Notes: a model not told the origin generated them from the letters alone. Positions 33,225-43,178 are shown, counted from the first letter of the stretch. The stretch is DNA of 61,559 bases from Gammaproteobacteria bacterium RIFCSPHIGHO2_12_FULL_63_22 (GCA_001801685.1 MGYJ01000082.1:1-61559), one strand, 5' to 3'. Program-made: numbers and translations.

Positions 33225-33788
33225 ATGAAGCTGATCAAACTCGCAAGCGCCATCACCTTGGCGACCGCCATCTCGGCGACTGCATTCGCCGGCGGCATGA
33301 AAAACTCGAACCCCATGGTCGGCGGCGCCGCCATGGTCGCCACCAATGACATCGTGGACAACGCCGTGAAGTCGAAGGACCACACCACGCTGGTCGCCGC
33401 CGTTACTGCCGCAGGCCTGGTGGAAACCTTGAAGAGCCCGGGACCGTTCACCGTCTTCGCACCGACCAATGCCGCCTTCGCCGCACTGCCGGCCGGAACG
33501 GTGGACACGCTGCTAAAACCTGAAAACAAGGGCACGCTGACCGCGGTGCTGACCTACCATGTGGTCGCCGGCAAGCTCGACGCGAAGAACCTCGCGCAGC
33601 AAGTGAAGGATGGCGGCGGCAAGGCCACGCTTGCCACCGTGCAGGGCGGCGAGTTGACGGTGACCGCGGTGGGCAAGGACCTGGTCGTTACCGACGCCAA
33701 GGGCGGCAGCTCGAAGGTGACCATCGGCAACGTGTACCAGAGCAACGGCGTGATCCACGTGGTGGACTCGGTGTTGCTGCCGCAGTAA
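33225..33788 (+). CDS. Secreted fasciclin (FAS1)-domain protein
   Basis: The 187-residue protein has a signal peptide (cleavage after TAFA, residue ~22) and a single FAS1 domain. The H1 motif is FTVFAPTNAAFAALPAG, the YH motif is LTYHVVAG, and the H2-type end is NGVIHVVDSVLLP. Single-FAS1 bacterial proteins are periplasmic or surface adhesion-type proteins. GGAG lies a few bases before the ATG. A 13-bp hairpin between this gene and the convergent M16 peptidase probably terminates both transcripts. Confidence 0.92.
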   Translation: MKLIKLASAITLATAISATAFAGGMKNSNPMVGGAAMVATNDIVDNAVKSKDHTTLVAAVTAAGLVETLKSPGPFTVFAPTNAAFAALPAGTVDTLLKPENKGTLTAVLTYHVVAGKLDAKNLAQQVKDGGGKATLATVQGGELTVTAVGKDLVVTDAKGGSSKVTIGNVYQSNGVIHVVDSVLLPQ

Positions 33789-33807
33789 TCGCACTCAAGG
33801 CGACTCG

Positions 33808-33838
33808 AATGCGGGCGACTTGCCGTCGCCCGCATTCC
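33808..33838. terminator. Perfect 13-bp hairpin, bidirectional terminator candidate
   Basis: GAATGCGGGCGAC pairs with GTCGCCCGCATTC around a five-base loop in the 60-base gap between the convergent fasciclin and M16 genes. No long T-run follows, so efficiency is uncertain; position suits termination in both directions. Confidence 0.65.
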
Positions 33839-33848
33839 AATGCTTCGA

Positions 33849-36605
33849 TCAGTCGGCCCTGATCCGTACCGGCTCGCCATAGTTCAATTCGCGCACGCCC
33901 GCTTCGATCTTCTGCAGGTCGCCGACGATGACCCAGGTGAGTTCCCCGGGTTTGACGGTTGCCGTGCCGGCCGTGGTCAACTGCTCCGACGACAGCCGGC
34001 CCAGGTTGCTCGCGTAGTCATAGTAGTAATCGGGCGCGCGACCGATGCCGACGAAATCCGTAGCGGCTGCCACCAGTGAATCCAGCGTTTCGAAACGACC
34101 GGGCAGGCGCGCCACCTGGCTGCGCATGATGCTGTCGTATTCCTCGCCGGCCAGCGGACGCTCGCCAGCCACGCCGCGAATCTCCTTCATCACCTCGACC
34201 ATCGCTTCCTTGGTCTTGTCGGTCTGTACCGGCGCGATCACGCTGAACAAGCGTGGGCCTCGCACATTGCTGAGCGTGCCGCTGGTGCCATAGGACCAAT
34301 GCTTGTCCAGGCGCAGGTTGCGATTGAGTCGCGACGTCGCCATGCCGCCGAAGTTGCGCATGACCGTTTCCAGCGCGAGGTCGTCGGCGCTGGCGCCGGT
34401 CTGGGCCAGGTGTGCGGCGACGATCACCGTTTGCGGCGCACCGGGCTTGTCGATGAAATGCACCTTGCCCCGGCCCGGTGAATTGGCGACCGACAATTGC
34501 TTGGCCGGCACGTTGCCACGCTGCCAGCTGCCGAAGCTGCGTTCCAGCGCAGGCATCAGCTCGGTCATGGTGACGTCGCCGGCGACGATCAGCGTGGCGT
34601 TGTTGGGCAGGAACCACCTCGCGTGCCAGGCTGCAAGTTCGGCCCGCGTGATCTTCGCCACCGCACCAGGATCGCCACCGCCACCGCCCGGCGATGCGTA
34701 CGCATGCCCCGGTCCGTACACCAGCGCCGGCAGGACGCGCTGCGCGGCGCCGACCGGGCTGGCCTGTTGTTGTTCAATGCCTGCCAATTGCTGCTTGCGC
34801 TGGATCTCGACCATGTCGGCGGGAAAGGCCGGGTTGCGCGCCACGTCGGCCATCAGGTCGAACGAGCCGGCCAGGTTTGCGCGCAGCGCCTTCATTTGCA
34901 CGAAGGTCAGGTCCTGGTTGCCGCCGACGCCAAGCGTCGCACCCAGGGCATCGCGCTGGTCGGCCAACTGGAACGTGTCGCGCGTGGTCGTGCCTTTCAG
35001 CAACAGGTCGGTGGCGAAGCTTTCCATGCCGAGCTGGTCGGCCGGATTGGCCGCCTGGCCCGCATCCACGGCCAGCGTGGCGCTGACCAGCGGCGCCGAA
35101 TGGCGCTCGAGCAGGATCACCTTCAGGCCGTTGGACAAGGTGGCCCGCTGGGCCTCGGGAAATTTCACCGCCGGCGGCGCGGACAATTCCGGCAACTTCT
35201 TGCGGTCGATGGTTTCGGCGCCGGCCGACAACTCGGGGAAGGGCGTGATGGTCATCGTGTAATGCGGCTCGCCCAGCCAGGTGCGCGCGACATCGCGCAC
35301 GCGTGCGGGCGTGGCCGAATCGACGCGTTTCAGGCGATCGAGGTAGGCGTTGGAATCACCGAAATAGGTCATCGACTGGTTGAGGATGTCCGAGCGCCCG
35401 CCCATGCCGCCGAGGCGCTCCATGCCCCGCGCGAACTGGGCGAACTCGCGCGACTTGGCGCGCTGCAATTCCGCCGCGGTCGGTCCTTGCGCCAGCAGTC
35501 GCGAAATCACCGCATCCATTTCACGTTCGGCCGCGGCGGCATCGGCGCCGGGCTTCACGTCAACTTGCACGTATAGCGTGCTGGTGAGTTCCTGGTCGTT
35601 GACGAAGGCGCCGACCGAGGTTGCCAGCTGGCTGTCGAACACCAGGCGCTTGTCGAGCGGCGCGCTCTCACTGCCCGACAACACGCTGGCGAACAATTCG
35701 AGGTCCGGGATTGTCGCGTCGGCCGCAGGCGGCAGGTGCCAGGCCCGATAGATGCGGGTTTGCGGTACGCGGTCCTGCGCGGTGTCGCGGATATTGCGGT
35801 CGAACTTCGGAACCCAGGCGCCGATTCGCGCGACCGGTGCGCCCGGCTTGATGGGGCCGAAATATTTGTTGGTGAGTTCCTTCGCCCGTTCGACCGTGAT
35901 GTCGCCGGCCAGGGTCAGTACGGCATTGTTGGGGCCGTAGTAGTCGGCATACCAGGTCTTGATGTCGTCGAGCCTGGCGGCGTCGAGGTCTTCCATGCTG
36001 CCGATGGTGGACCAGTTGTAGGGATGCGCGTACGGATACAGCACCTCGCCCATCTTTCGCGTGGCGCGACCGTAGGGCTGGTTTTCGCCCTGTCGCTTTT
36101 CATTCTTCACCACGCCGCGCTCGCGCTCGAGCATGGCTTCGTTGATGTTGGCCGCCAGGTAGCCCATTCGGTCGGCTTCCAGGTACAGCGTGCGTTCCAG
36201 TCCCGACAGCGGCACGTCCTCGAAGAAGTTGGTGCGGTCGCCATTGGTGGTGCCGTTGCGATTGTTGGCGCCCAGGTCGTCCATGGCTTCGCGAAAACCA
36301 TGCGGATAATTTTCACTGCCGTTGAAGAAGAAATGTTCGAACAGGTGCGCGAAGCCGGTGCGGCCGCGTTGCTCGTTGCGCGAGCCGACGTGGTACCAGG
36401 TGTTCACCGATACCAGCGGTACGCTGTGGTCGGGCGCGACGATGACGGTCAGGCCGTTCTTGAGGACAAAGGTCTCGTGCGGGATGCGCAGCTTGCTGAT
36501 GTCGATGGCCGCGGGTGCGGCGGCAGGTGCAGGCGTGGCGGCAGTGGCGACGGCACTGGTGGTGAAGCTGGAAAGCAGCGCAATGGCAAGCAGGGTTGGA
36601 CGCAT
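33849..36605 (-). CDS. M16 zinc metallopeptidase, exported
   Basis: The 918-residue protein starts with a signal peptide (cleavage near ATAA, residue ~23). The N-terminal M16 domain carries the inverted zinc motif H87-L-F-E-H91, with a downstream glutamate expected to complete the site. A second, inactive M16-type domain repeats the fold from about residue 480. This two-domain layout is that of processing-protease-like bacterial M16 enzymes that degrade peptides in the periplasm. AGGAG precedes the ATG. The M13 gene lies upstream in the same direction, separated by 107 bases containing a strong hairpin; both contribute to an exported peptidase cluster. Confidence 0.92.
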   Translation of the reverse strand: MRPTLLAIALLSSFTTSAVATAATPAPAAAPAAIDISKLRIPHETFVLKNGLTVIVAPDHSVPLVSVNTWYHVGSRNEQRGRTGFAHLFEHFFFNGSENYPHGFREAMDDLGANNRNGTTNGDRTNFFEDVPLSGLERTLYLEADRMGYLAANINEAMLERERGVVKNEKRQGENQPYGRATRKMGEVLYPYAHPYNWSTIGSMEDLDAARLDDIKTWYADYYGPNNAVLTLAGDITVERAKELTNKYFGPIKPGAPVARIGAWVPKFDRNIRDTAQDRVPQTRIYRAWHLPPAADATIPDLELFASVLSGSESAPLDKRLVFDSQLATSVGAFVNDQELTSTLYVQVDVKPGADAAAAEREMDAVISRLLAQGPTAAELQRAKSREFAQFARGMERLGGMGGRSDILNQSMTYFGDSNAYLDRLKRVDSATPARVRDVARTWLGEPHYTMTITPFPELSAGAETIDRKKLPELSAPPAVKFPEAQRATLSNGLKVILLERHSAPLVSATLAVDAGQAANPADQLGMESFATDLLLKGTTTRDTFQLADQRDALGATLGVGGNQDLTFVQMKALRANLAGSFDLMADVARNPAFPADMVEIQRKQQLAGIEQQQASPVGAAQRVLPALVYGPGHAYASPGGGGGDPGAVAKITRAELAAWHARWFLPNNATLIVAGDVTMTELMPALERSFGSWQRGNVPAKQLSVANSPGRGKVHFIDKPGAPQTVIVAAHLAQTGASADDLALETVMRNFGGMATSRLNRNLRLDKHWSYGTSGTLSNVRGPRLFSVIAPVQTDKTKEAMVEVMKEIRGVAGERPLAGEEYDSIMRSQVARLPGRFETLDSLVAAATDFVGIGRAPDYYYDYASNLGRLSSEQLTTAGTATVKPGELTWVIVGDLQKIEAGVRELNYGEPVRIRAD

Positions 36606-36669
36606 GGTGGGCTCCTGGGGAGCCCCTTTATAACAAACGCCAGCGTGAAGGCAGCCGGCCGGAAGTCAT

Positions 36670-36705
36670 GGCGCGCGCCGCGGCACGAGGCCGTCGGCGC
36701 GCGCC
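36670..36705 (-). other. Large GC-rich hairpin between M13 and M16 genes
   Basis: An 11-bp perfect stem (GGCGCGCGCCG with its complement) encloses a 14-base segment that itself can form a 4-bp inner stem. It lies just after the M13 stop. No T-run follows, so it may stabilise the M13 transcript or act with Rho. Confidence 0.5.
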
Positions 36706-36712
36706 TGCCCGA

Positions 36713-38764
36713 TCACCAGATGCGGACGCGATCGGCGGGTGCGATGTAGAGCTTGTCTGCTTCGGTCACGCCGAACGCGCCATACCACTCAGCCAGGTTG
36801 CGCACCGGACCGTTGACCCGGTACTGCGGCGGCGAATGCGGTCCGGTCTTGACCTGGTTGAGCATGGCTTCGTCGCGGTACTTCGACTTCCACACCTGCG
36901 CCCAGGCCAGGAAGAAACGCTGGTCGCCGGTCAAGCCGTCGATCACCGGCGCGGGCTTGCCGTTCAAGCTCAACTGATAGGCGCTGTAAGCCATCGACAA
37001 GCCACCGAGGTCACCGATGTTCTCGCCCATGCTCAGCTTGCCATTCACGCAGGCACCTTCCAGCGGGCAGAACTTGCTGTACTGCTCGCCGAGCGCCTTG
37101 GTGCGTGCGTCGAAACGCGCGCGGTCCTCGTCGGTCCACCACTGGCGCTGGATGCCGGCGAAGTCCGACTTGCTGCCCTGGTCGTCGAAGCCATGGCCCA
37201 TTTCGTGGCCGATCACGGCGCCGATGCCACCGTAGTTCACCGCCGGGTCGGCGTTCACGTCGAAGAATGGCGCTTGCAGGATGGCGGCGGGGAACACGAT
37301 TTCATTGAACTGCGCGTTGTAATACGCATTCACTGTCTGCGGCGTCATGAACCATTCGTCACGATCGGGTTTGGTGCCGACGCGCGCATTCTGGTCGTCG
37401 CTGTAGTACTTGCGCAGCGCCATCGTGTTGGCCATCAGGCTGTCGGGCGTGATCTTGACCGCGCTGTAGTCACGCCACTTCGTGGTGTAGCCAATTTTCG
37501 GATTGAAGGTTTCCAACTTCTTGTAGGCCTCGGCCTTGGTGGCTTCGCCCATCCAGTCCAGTCGCCCGATATTCTGGCGTAGCGCCTTGCGCAGGTTTTC
37601 GACCAGGTCATCCATCGCCGCCTTGGCTTCGGGCTTGAAGTGGCGCGAGACGTAAATCTGGCCCACGGCATCGCCCAGGCCCGTGGTGGCGCCGACCGTG
37701 GCGACGGCTCGCTTCCAGTCTTCGCGCTGGGTCTTCTGGCCCGACAACACCGTGCCGGTGAAGGCGAACGCGGCCTGGTCGATCTCGCTGCTGAGCATCG
37801 GCGCATTGGTGCGCACGGCGTGGAATGTCAGGTAGTCGCGCCAGACCGATAGCGGCGTCTTGCCGATGATCTCCACGATCGGCCCGGTGGCGCTGGGCAT
37901 GGAGACATTCACTTCAGTCGGGACCGGCAGGCCCTGCGCGCTGAGATGCGCGGCGAAGTCGTAGCCCGGGTATTTCGAATTCAGTTCGGCAAAGGTGGTG
38001 AGGTTGTAGGTCTTGTCGCGGTCGCGGCGATCGGCGCGATCCCAGTGCTGCTTCGCCATTTCCGTTTCAAGCGCAAGGATCGCTTCCGCACGGGCCTTGC
38101 CGTCGCTGACGCCCGCAAAGCCAAGCATCCGCGTGATGTGGTCGAGGTAGGCGGCGCGGATGCCTGCGAAGCGAGCGTCTGCGTTGAGGTAGTAGTCCTT
38201 GTCGGGCAGGCCCAGGCCGCCGATGCCGATGCCGACCAGATAGCGATCGGGGTCCTTGCGGTCGATGCCCAGGCCGATGCCGACCGGCGAGTTGCTGCCT
38301 TCGACATCGGCGCGACCGAACGCAGCGATCAATGCCGCGGGCGAGTCGATCGCGGCGATCGAGTCCAGGATTGGCTGGATCGGTTTCACGCCGGCGGCGT
38401 CGCGCGCGGCCTTGTCCATGTAGCTGGCGTACAAGTCGCGGATCTTCTGTTCGTTGCTGCCGGGCGCGAGATCTTTTTTCGCCGCCAGCTCTTCGATGAT
38501 CGTGCGGACCTGCTCTTCGGCCTGGTCGTTCAACATGTTGAAAGAGCCGTAGCGCGCTTCGTAATCTTTCAACTGGTAGTTGTCGAACCAATGGCCGTTG
38601 GCGTGGCGGTTGAAATCATCACCGGCCTTCACCGATGTATCGCGATTGGCCAGGTCGATGCCGAAGCTGCCCAACTGGGGCTTGCCCGGGGCCGGGGTGG
38701 CGGCCATCAGGCCGGGAGAAACGAGCGCAAGGGACAGGCCGAGGCTGAGCAGGGACTTTTTCAT
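36713..38764 (-). CDS. M13 family (neprilysin-like) zinc endopeptidase, exported
   Basis: The 683-residue protein has a signal peptide (cleavage near LMAA, residue ~22). The M13 features are complete: substrate-backbone motif NAYYN (479-483), zinc motif H520-E-M-G-H524, and the third-ligand glutamate in ENIGDLGG about 60 residues later. Neprilysin-like enzymes cleave oligopeptides on the N-terminal side of hydrophobic residues. The leader indicates periplasmic location. It is divergent from the M4 peptidase gene, with 292 bases between them that probably carry both promoters; no clear -35/-10 pair was found there. Confidence 0.93.
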   Translation of the reverse strand: MKKSLLSLGLSLALVSPGLMAATPAPGKPQLGSFGIDLANRDTSVKAGDDFNRHANGHWFDNYQLKDYEARYGSFNMLNDQAEEQVRTIIEELAAKKDLAPGSNEQKIRDLYASYMDKAARDAAGVKPIQPILDSIAAIDSPAALIAAFGRADVEGSNSPVGIGLGIDRKDPDRYLVGIGIGGLGLPDKDYYLNADARFAGIRAAYLDHITRMLGFAGVSDGKARAEAILALETEMAKQHWDRADRRDRDKTYNLTTFAELNSKYPGYDFAAHLSAQGLPVPTEVNVSMPSATGPIVEIIGKTPLSVWRDYLTFHAVRTNAPMLSSEIDQAAFAFTGTVLSGQKTQREDWKRAVATVGATTGLGDAVGQIYVSRHFKPEAKAAMDDLVENLRKALRQNIGRLDWMGEATKAEAYKKLETFNPKIGYTTKWRDYSAVKITPDSLMANTMALRKYYSDDQNARVGTKPDRDEWFMTPQTVNAYYNAQFNEIVFPAAILQAPFFDVNADPAVNYGGIGAVIGHEMGHGFDDQGSKSDFAGIQRQWWTDEDRARFDARTKALGEQYSKFCPLEGACVNGKLSMGENIGDLGGLSMAYSAYQLSLNGKPAPVIDGLTGDQRFFLAWAQVWKSKYRDEAMLNQVKTGPHSPPQYRVNGPVRNLAEWYGAFGVTEADKLYIAPADRVRIW

Positions 38765-39056
38765 GGTGGGTCTCTTTGGGGGACTCAGGGTCGAGTCCGG
38801 AAAGCGGGAACGCGAAGCGTAACGCAGGTCAGCCCCGTCCCATGCGACCCCTGGTTGGGATGGACTACCGGATGTACTAGACGCGCTGTCTCAGGCCCAG
38901 AAGAGAAATGCTGCACTGCAGCGTGACCGCGATCGAATTTGGCCGGTTAATGCCCACTAGTTCGTATTTCTGTGACAAGCGTCGAAGATTCCCCCGGATC
39001 GCGACCTGCCCGGCTCACCCCCAGGCCACCGCGTAAGTAGATCAGGGAATCTTGAA

Positions 39057-40982
39057 TTGAGCGCCACGTCACACTCGACTCCGTTACCGCAGAAGCTCGC
39101 GATTGCGATGCTGATGGTGTTTGCCGGCTCCGCCGCGCACGCCGCCAGCCGCGACGACCTGCATCGCGCCGACGTTGCCAAGGTGAATGCGCAGTATCGG
39201 ATGGCCAGCCAGGGCCTGGGCATGCCGGCCAAGGCGCAGGAGCGCCACGCCGAATTGATCGGCCTCGATGTCGAGTCGCGCCTGCAGGTGCTGACCCATC
39301 GCCAGGACAGCAAGGGCACGCAGTACTACCGTTACCAGCAGACCTTCCGCGGCGTGCCGATCTTCGGCGAGCAGGTGGTGGTGACTGAATCCAACGGCCA
39401 GGTGCGCAAGCTGTTTGGTCGCAAGGTATCCAACCTGTCCGGCGAACTGCCGCAGGGCCAGTTGCTGATCGGCAAGGCACGCGCGATGTCGGTCGCGAAA
39501 TCCGCCTCCCTGGGCAAGCGCCAGGCGTCGATGAAGATCGAACGCGAACAAGCGCAGCAGATGATCTACATCGATGCCGACGACCGCGCCCGCATGGCGT
39601 ACGTCGTGTCGATGTTCGCCGACAAGCTCGGTGGTGGTGCGCCGACCCGGCCCACCGTGGTGGTGGATGCCGCCACTGGCGCCGTCATCAAGCAATGGGA
39701 TGGCCTGACGCACGCGCAGGTTGGTACCGGCCCCGGCGGCAACCAGAAGACCGGCGCCTACGAGTACGGCACGCACTTCGGCTACAACGACGTGCAGTCC
39801 AGCGGCGGCATCTGCACGATGAGCAATCCGCAGGTGCAGACCGTGAACCTCAACGGCGGCACCGCTGCCTATTCGGCTTTCTCGTATGCCTGCCCGCGCA
39901 ATGCCGCGGACGCCATCAATGGCGCGTACTCGCCGCTCAACGACGCGCATTTCTTCGGCAAGGTCGTCTATGACATGTACGGCGCCTACCTCGGTGTCGC
40001 ACCGCTGCCGTTCCAGCTGACGATGCGCGTGCACTACGGCAGCAACTACCAGGGCGCGTTCTGGGACGGCGCCACGATGACCTTCGGCGACGGCGGCAAC
40101 ATGTTCTATCCGATGGTTAGCCTCGACCTGTCGGCGCACGAGGTGTCGCACGGCTTCACCGAGCGCAACTCCAACCTCGTTTACGCCGGTATGTCCGGCG
40201 CCATGAACGAAGCCTTTTCGGACATGGCCGGTGAAGCGGCCGAGTATTACCTGAAGGGCAGCAACGACTTCCAGGTTGCCGCGCAGATCACGAAGAGCGA
40301 TGGCGCGATGCGCTACATGGACCAGCCGGGCAGGGACGGCCAGTCCATCGACAACGCCAGCCGCTACAACGACAGCCTCGACGTGCATTATTCGTCGGGT
40401 GTGTACAACAAGGCGTTCTTCCTGTTGGCCAAGACCTCGGGCTGGAATACGAAGAAGGCCTTCCAGGTGTTCGCGCGGGCCAACCAGTTGTACTGGACGT
40501 CCAGCAGCAGCTTCGACCAGGGCGCCTGTGGTGTTGAAACTGCCGCGAGCGACCTGGGCTTCATCACGGGCGACGTGACCCGGGCGTTCTCCAGTGTCGG
40601 CGTCAGCTGCGCCAGCGCCAAGAGCGGAGGCGGCGGTACGCGCGTGTATGCCAACGACGTGCTGGCGGCGATCCCGGACGGCAAGACACTGGTCAGTTCC
40701 ATCGCGGTCGCTGGTCGCGCCGGCAAGGCGTCCAGCAGCAGCCGGATCAGCCTGTCCATCACCCATCCGCAGCGCGGCGAACTGGCGATCAGCCTGGTCG
40801 CACCGGACGGCAGCAGCTACCTGCTCAAGTCAGCGAGCAAGAACGACACGCGCGAAAACATGATCGACAGCTACACCGTGGACCTGTCGGGTGAAAACCT
40901 CAACGGCACCTGGAAGCTGCAGGTGCAGGACAAATTCCGCAGGAACGCGGGCAGCTTGAACAACTGGAGCCTCGAATTCTGA
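39057..40982 (+). CDS. M4 (thermolysin-like) metalloprotease with C-terminal P-domain
   Basis: The 641-residue prepro-enzyme has a signal peptide, an FTP/PepSY-type propeptide (~residue 45-215) and an M4 catalytic domain with H361-E-V-S-H365. The third ligand follows in GAMNEAFSDMAGE. From ~residue 530 to the end a proprotein-convertase P-domain is recognisable (RISLSITHPQRGELAISLVA, then LNGTWKLQVQDK, ending NNWSLEF). Secreted proteases of this layout are common in Lysobacter and Xanthomonas, and the P-domain is removed or aids secretion. The start is TTG at 39057, with AGGGA about 9 bases upstream; no ATG gives a complete signal peptide. Confidence 0.9.
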   Translation: MSATSHSTPLPQKLAIAMLMVFAGSAAHAASRDDLHRADVAKVNAQYRMASQGLGMPAKAQERHAELIGLDVESRLQVLTHRQDSKGTQYYRYQQTFRGVPIFGEQVVVTESNGQVRKLFGRKVSNLSGELPQGQLLIGKARAMSVAKSASLGKRQASMKIEREQAQQMIYIDADDRARMAYVVSMFADKLGGGAPTRPTVVVDAATGAVIKQWDGLTHAQVGTGPGGNQKTGAYEYGTHFGYNDVQSSGGICTMSNPQVQTVNLNGGTAAYSAFSYACPRNAADAINGAYSPLNDAHFFGKVVYDMYGAYLGVAPLPFQLTMRVHYGSNYQGAFWDGATMTFGDGGNMFYPMVSLDLSAHEVSHGFTERNSNLVYAGMSGAMNEAFSDMAGEAAEYYLKGSNDFQVAAQITKSDGAMRYMDQPGRDGQSIDNASRYNDSLDVHYSSGVYNKAFFLLAKTSGWNTKKAFQVFARANQLYWTSSSSFDQGACGVETAASDLGFITGDVTRAFSSVGVSCASAKSGGGGTRVYANDVLAAIPDGKTLVSSIAVAGRAGKASSSSRISLSITHPQRGELAISLVAPDGSSYLLKSASKNDTRENMIDSYTVDLSGENLNGTWKLQVQDKFRRNAGSLNNWSLEF

Positions 40983-40997
40983 TTCCCGACGCTGCCG

Positions 40998-43178
40998 TCA
41001 TTGGCAGCCAGGACCGCCCGCGATGCACGCCCCCACCCAGGCTGTGAATTTCGCGACGCGGGTGTAAACGCCGACCTTGTCCACGTGTGCACAGCCGTCC
41101 CCCCAGCTGACTATTCCGGCCAAGGTCGGCGTCCTTTTTCCATCGATGTCCAGGTCGATGGTGAGCGGACCGCCGCTGTCGCCCTGGCAGGCGTCCCTGC
41201 CGCCAACGGGGTAACCCGCGCAGATCATGTGGATGCTGATCGCGCCGTCGTAGGCCAGCGCGCGGTTGCAGCTACGCCGCAGCACCAGCGGCACCTGCAG
41301 CGTGCGCAACGACGCCACGGCCGGGCCGTTCTCGACCGTGACGCCCCAGCCGGTAACCGTCAACGCGGCATCCTTCACCAGGCGCTTCTTCTCCTGGCCC
41401 GTGCGCAATAGCGCGATGGCCTCGATGCGCTCGCCCATCGGCAGCGGTTCGGCGAGTTCCAGCAACGCGATGTCGCGATCGACGGTGGCAGGCGCAAACG
41501 CCGGATGCACGATGATCCGCTTCACCACATATCGCGGCAGGCCGGGCTGCAAGGTATGGCTGCCGGCAACCACCAGCACCTTGTCGGCCGACAGGCGCGT
41601 AACGCAATGCGCGGCGGTGACGATCCAGTTGGCGGCAACCACGCTGCCGCCGCAAAAATGCGCGGCCCGGGGGTCGGCGATGCGCGCGACGCCCAGCGAG
41701 ACCTGCCATGGCAGCGTGCCGTCGACCGCCTCGATGCCGCCGATGAGCTTCGTGGTTTGATGTCGCGCCTGGCGATCGACCGCCTCGTCGTAGGGATGGC
41801 TGGGCGTGGCCCCGACCGCGATGGCGCTCACCATCGTCAACATCGCGGTTGAAAGCAGGCTGCCGAAAAAGCGCAGGCGTACGCCGTCACCGATGGCGGC
41901 ATGCGAGTCGTCGTGGCCCGTGGTGCGCGTGACCTGACCGCGATCCAGGCCGCTGCGCTCGAGCAGGAAGACGGCATGTTGCAGTCGCGCCTCGCGAAGC
42001 TCGGCTTGTTCTTCGTCGTCGCTGGCGTGAATCGCGAGCGCGACGGTGCTGACGCGGCGATCGCTGTCACGCAGGTCGGCGAGGGCACGCCGGATGGCGG
42101 CGCCGTGCAGCAATTCGGGCAATCCATCCGGCAGTGGCGGGACCAGCAATTCCAGCAGCAGCCCAGCCGGGGATGCGGGCTTTGCCGATGCCGGCAGGTT
42201 CGCGCGCAGGTTGCGGGAACCGGCGTCAGCCGGAAACGCCGCGAGGCCGCGCGGCAGGATCGGCTTGGCAGCGGGGTCGTCGAATACGTTGTCGGCGAGC
42301 CACGCACGCGCCGCCGCCGCGTGGCGACTGATCGAGAACCGGTAGGCGAAACGCTGGATGAGTTTGCGGCTGCGGCTCGACAAGGCCACCAGCCAGGCTT
42401 CTTTCTGTTGTTCGCGCAAGGTGCCCGGCAAGCGCAGGTAAAGATCGGTGTCCGACCAGTCCTGCAGCCCGGGCTGCTGCCGTTCGCCCGACGCGAGTCG
42501 AACCTGCGCACTCACGTCGTTGAACATGGCGCCGAACTCGCGTTCGTCCAGGCCCAGTTGCGCCAGGAGTTCGGCGGTGAACAAGCTGAGGCCTTCGCCG
42601 CCATCCTCGCTGGCGATGGCAGGCATGCCGGGACGCGACGCGAAGGCCGACAACAGGTTCACCCGCGCGTCGTGCATCGGTCGCAGGGTCGGCGCGCCTT
42701 TCAGCACCGGGTCGAAGGGTGCGGCATCGACGATGCTGAAGCCGCCGATGCTGCGGCAGGCATCCATCACCATCAGCAACAGGCCGGGCACCGGCCGCGA
42801 CAGATAGGTCGCCAGTGCCTCGACCGCGATGGCCACCTCGCCCAGGTCGCGCGCCGCCAACCGCAGGTCCATGTCGGTAGGCGCGAGATAGCTGTCGGGC
42901 CCATGCGAAAACCCGTGGCCGGAAAAATAGAACAGCACCAGGTCGCCGGCACGAACCTGTCGCCGAAACGCGGGCAGGATGTCGTTCTCGAATTGCGCGA
43001 CCGACGCGACGTCGCTGCATCGGCTTACCTGGAAACCCAGCTCACGCAGGCGGGCTTCCATTTGAAGCGCGTCGGCCAAGGCGCCGGGCAGGGCGCCAAG
43101 CTGCGCATAACTCGCATTGCCCACCACCAGCGCCCATCGACGCGGCTCGAGTTCGGCCAGGTAATTGGCCGCGGTCAA
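40998..43178 (-). CDS. Caspase-like protease fused through one membrane helix to a trypsin-like protease
   Basis: The 726-residue protein joins two proteases. Residues ~10-250 are a C14 caspase-like domain with His88 (FYFSGHGF) and Cys141 (MDACR). A linker (~250-435) is followed by one transmembrane helix at ~436-457. Residues ~478-720 are an S1 trypsin-like domain with His524 (TAAHC), Asp569 (DRDIALLEL), Ser668 (GDSGG) and Asp662 in the S1 pocket, predicting cleavage after Lys/Arg. The chain TTKLIGG marks a zymogen-like junction after Lys477. Topology by inference: caspase in the cytoplasm, trypsin in the periplasm. It is the last gene of a three-gene operon; its start overlaps the upstream stop by four bases. 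The closest general parallels are caspase-peptidase suicide or defence proteins, but this role is unproven. Confidence 0.9.
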   Translation of the reverse strand: MTAANYLAELEPRRWALVVGNASYAQLGALPGALADALQMEARLRELGFQVSRCSDVASVAQFENDILPAFRRQVRAGDLVLFYFSGHGFSHGPDSYLAPTDMDLRLAARDLGEVAIAVEALATYLSRPVPGLLLMVMDACRSIGGFSIVDAAPFDPVLKGAPTLRPMHDARVNLLSAFASRPGMPAIASEDGGEGLSLFTAELLAQLGLDEREFGAMFNDVSAQVRLASGERQQPGLQDWSDTDLYLRLPGTLREQQKEAWLVALSSRSRKLIQRFAYRFSISRHAAAARAWLADNVFDDPAAKPILPRGLAAFPADAGSRNLRANLPASAKPASPAGLLLELLVPPLPDGLPELLHGAAIRRALADLRDSDRRVSTVALAIHASDDEEQAELREARLQHAVFLLERSGLDRGQVTRTTGHDDSHAAIGDGVRLRFFGSLLSTAMLTMVSAIAVGATPSHPYDEAVDRQARHQTTKLIGGIEAVDGTLPWQVSLGVARIADPRAAHFCGGSVVAANWIVTAAHCVTRLSADKVLVVAGSHTLQPGLPRYVVKRIIVHPAFAPATVDRDIALLELAEPLPMGERIEAIALLRTGQEKKRLVKDAALTVTGWGVTVENGPAVASLRTLQVPLVLRRSCNRALAYDGAISIHMICAGYPVGGRDACQGDSGGPLTIDLDIDGKRTPTLAGIVSWGDGCAHVDKVGVYTRVAKFTAWVGACIAGGPGCQ

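Noticed and set aside
38765-39056. Promoters in the 292-base divergent region between M13 and M4 genes
   Set aside because: Promoters must exist here, but no convincing -35/-10 pair or operator was found, so none is listed.
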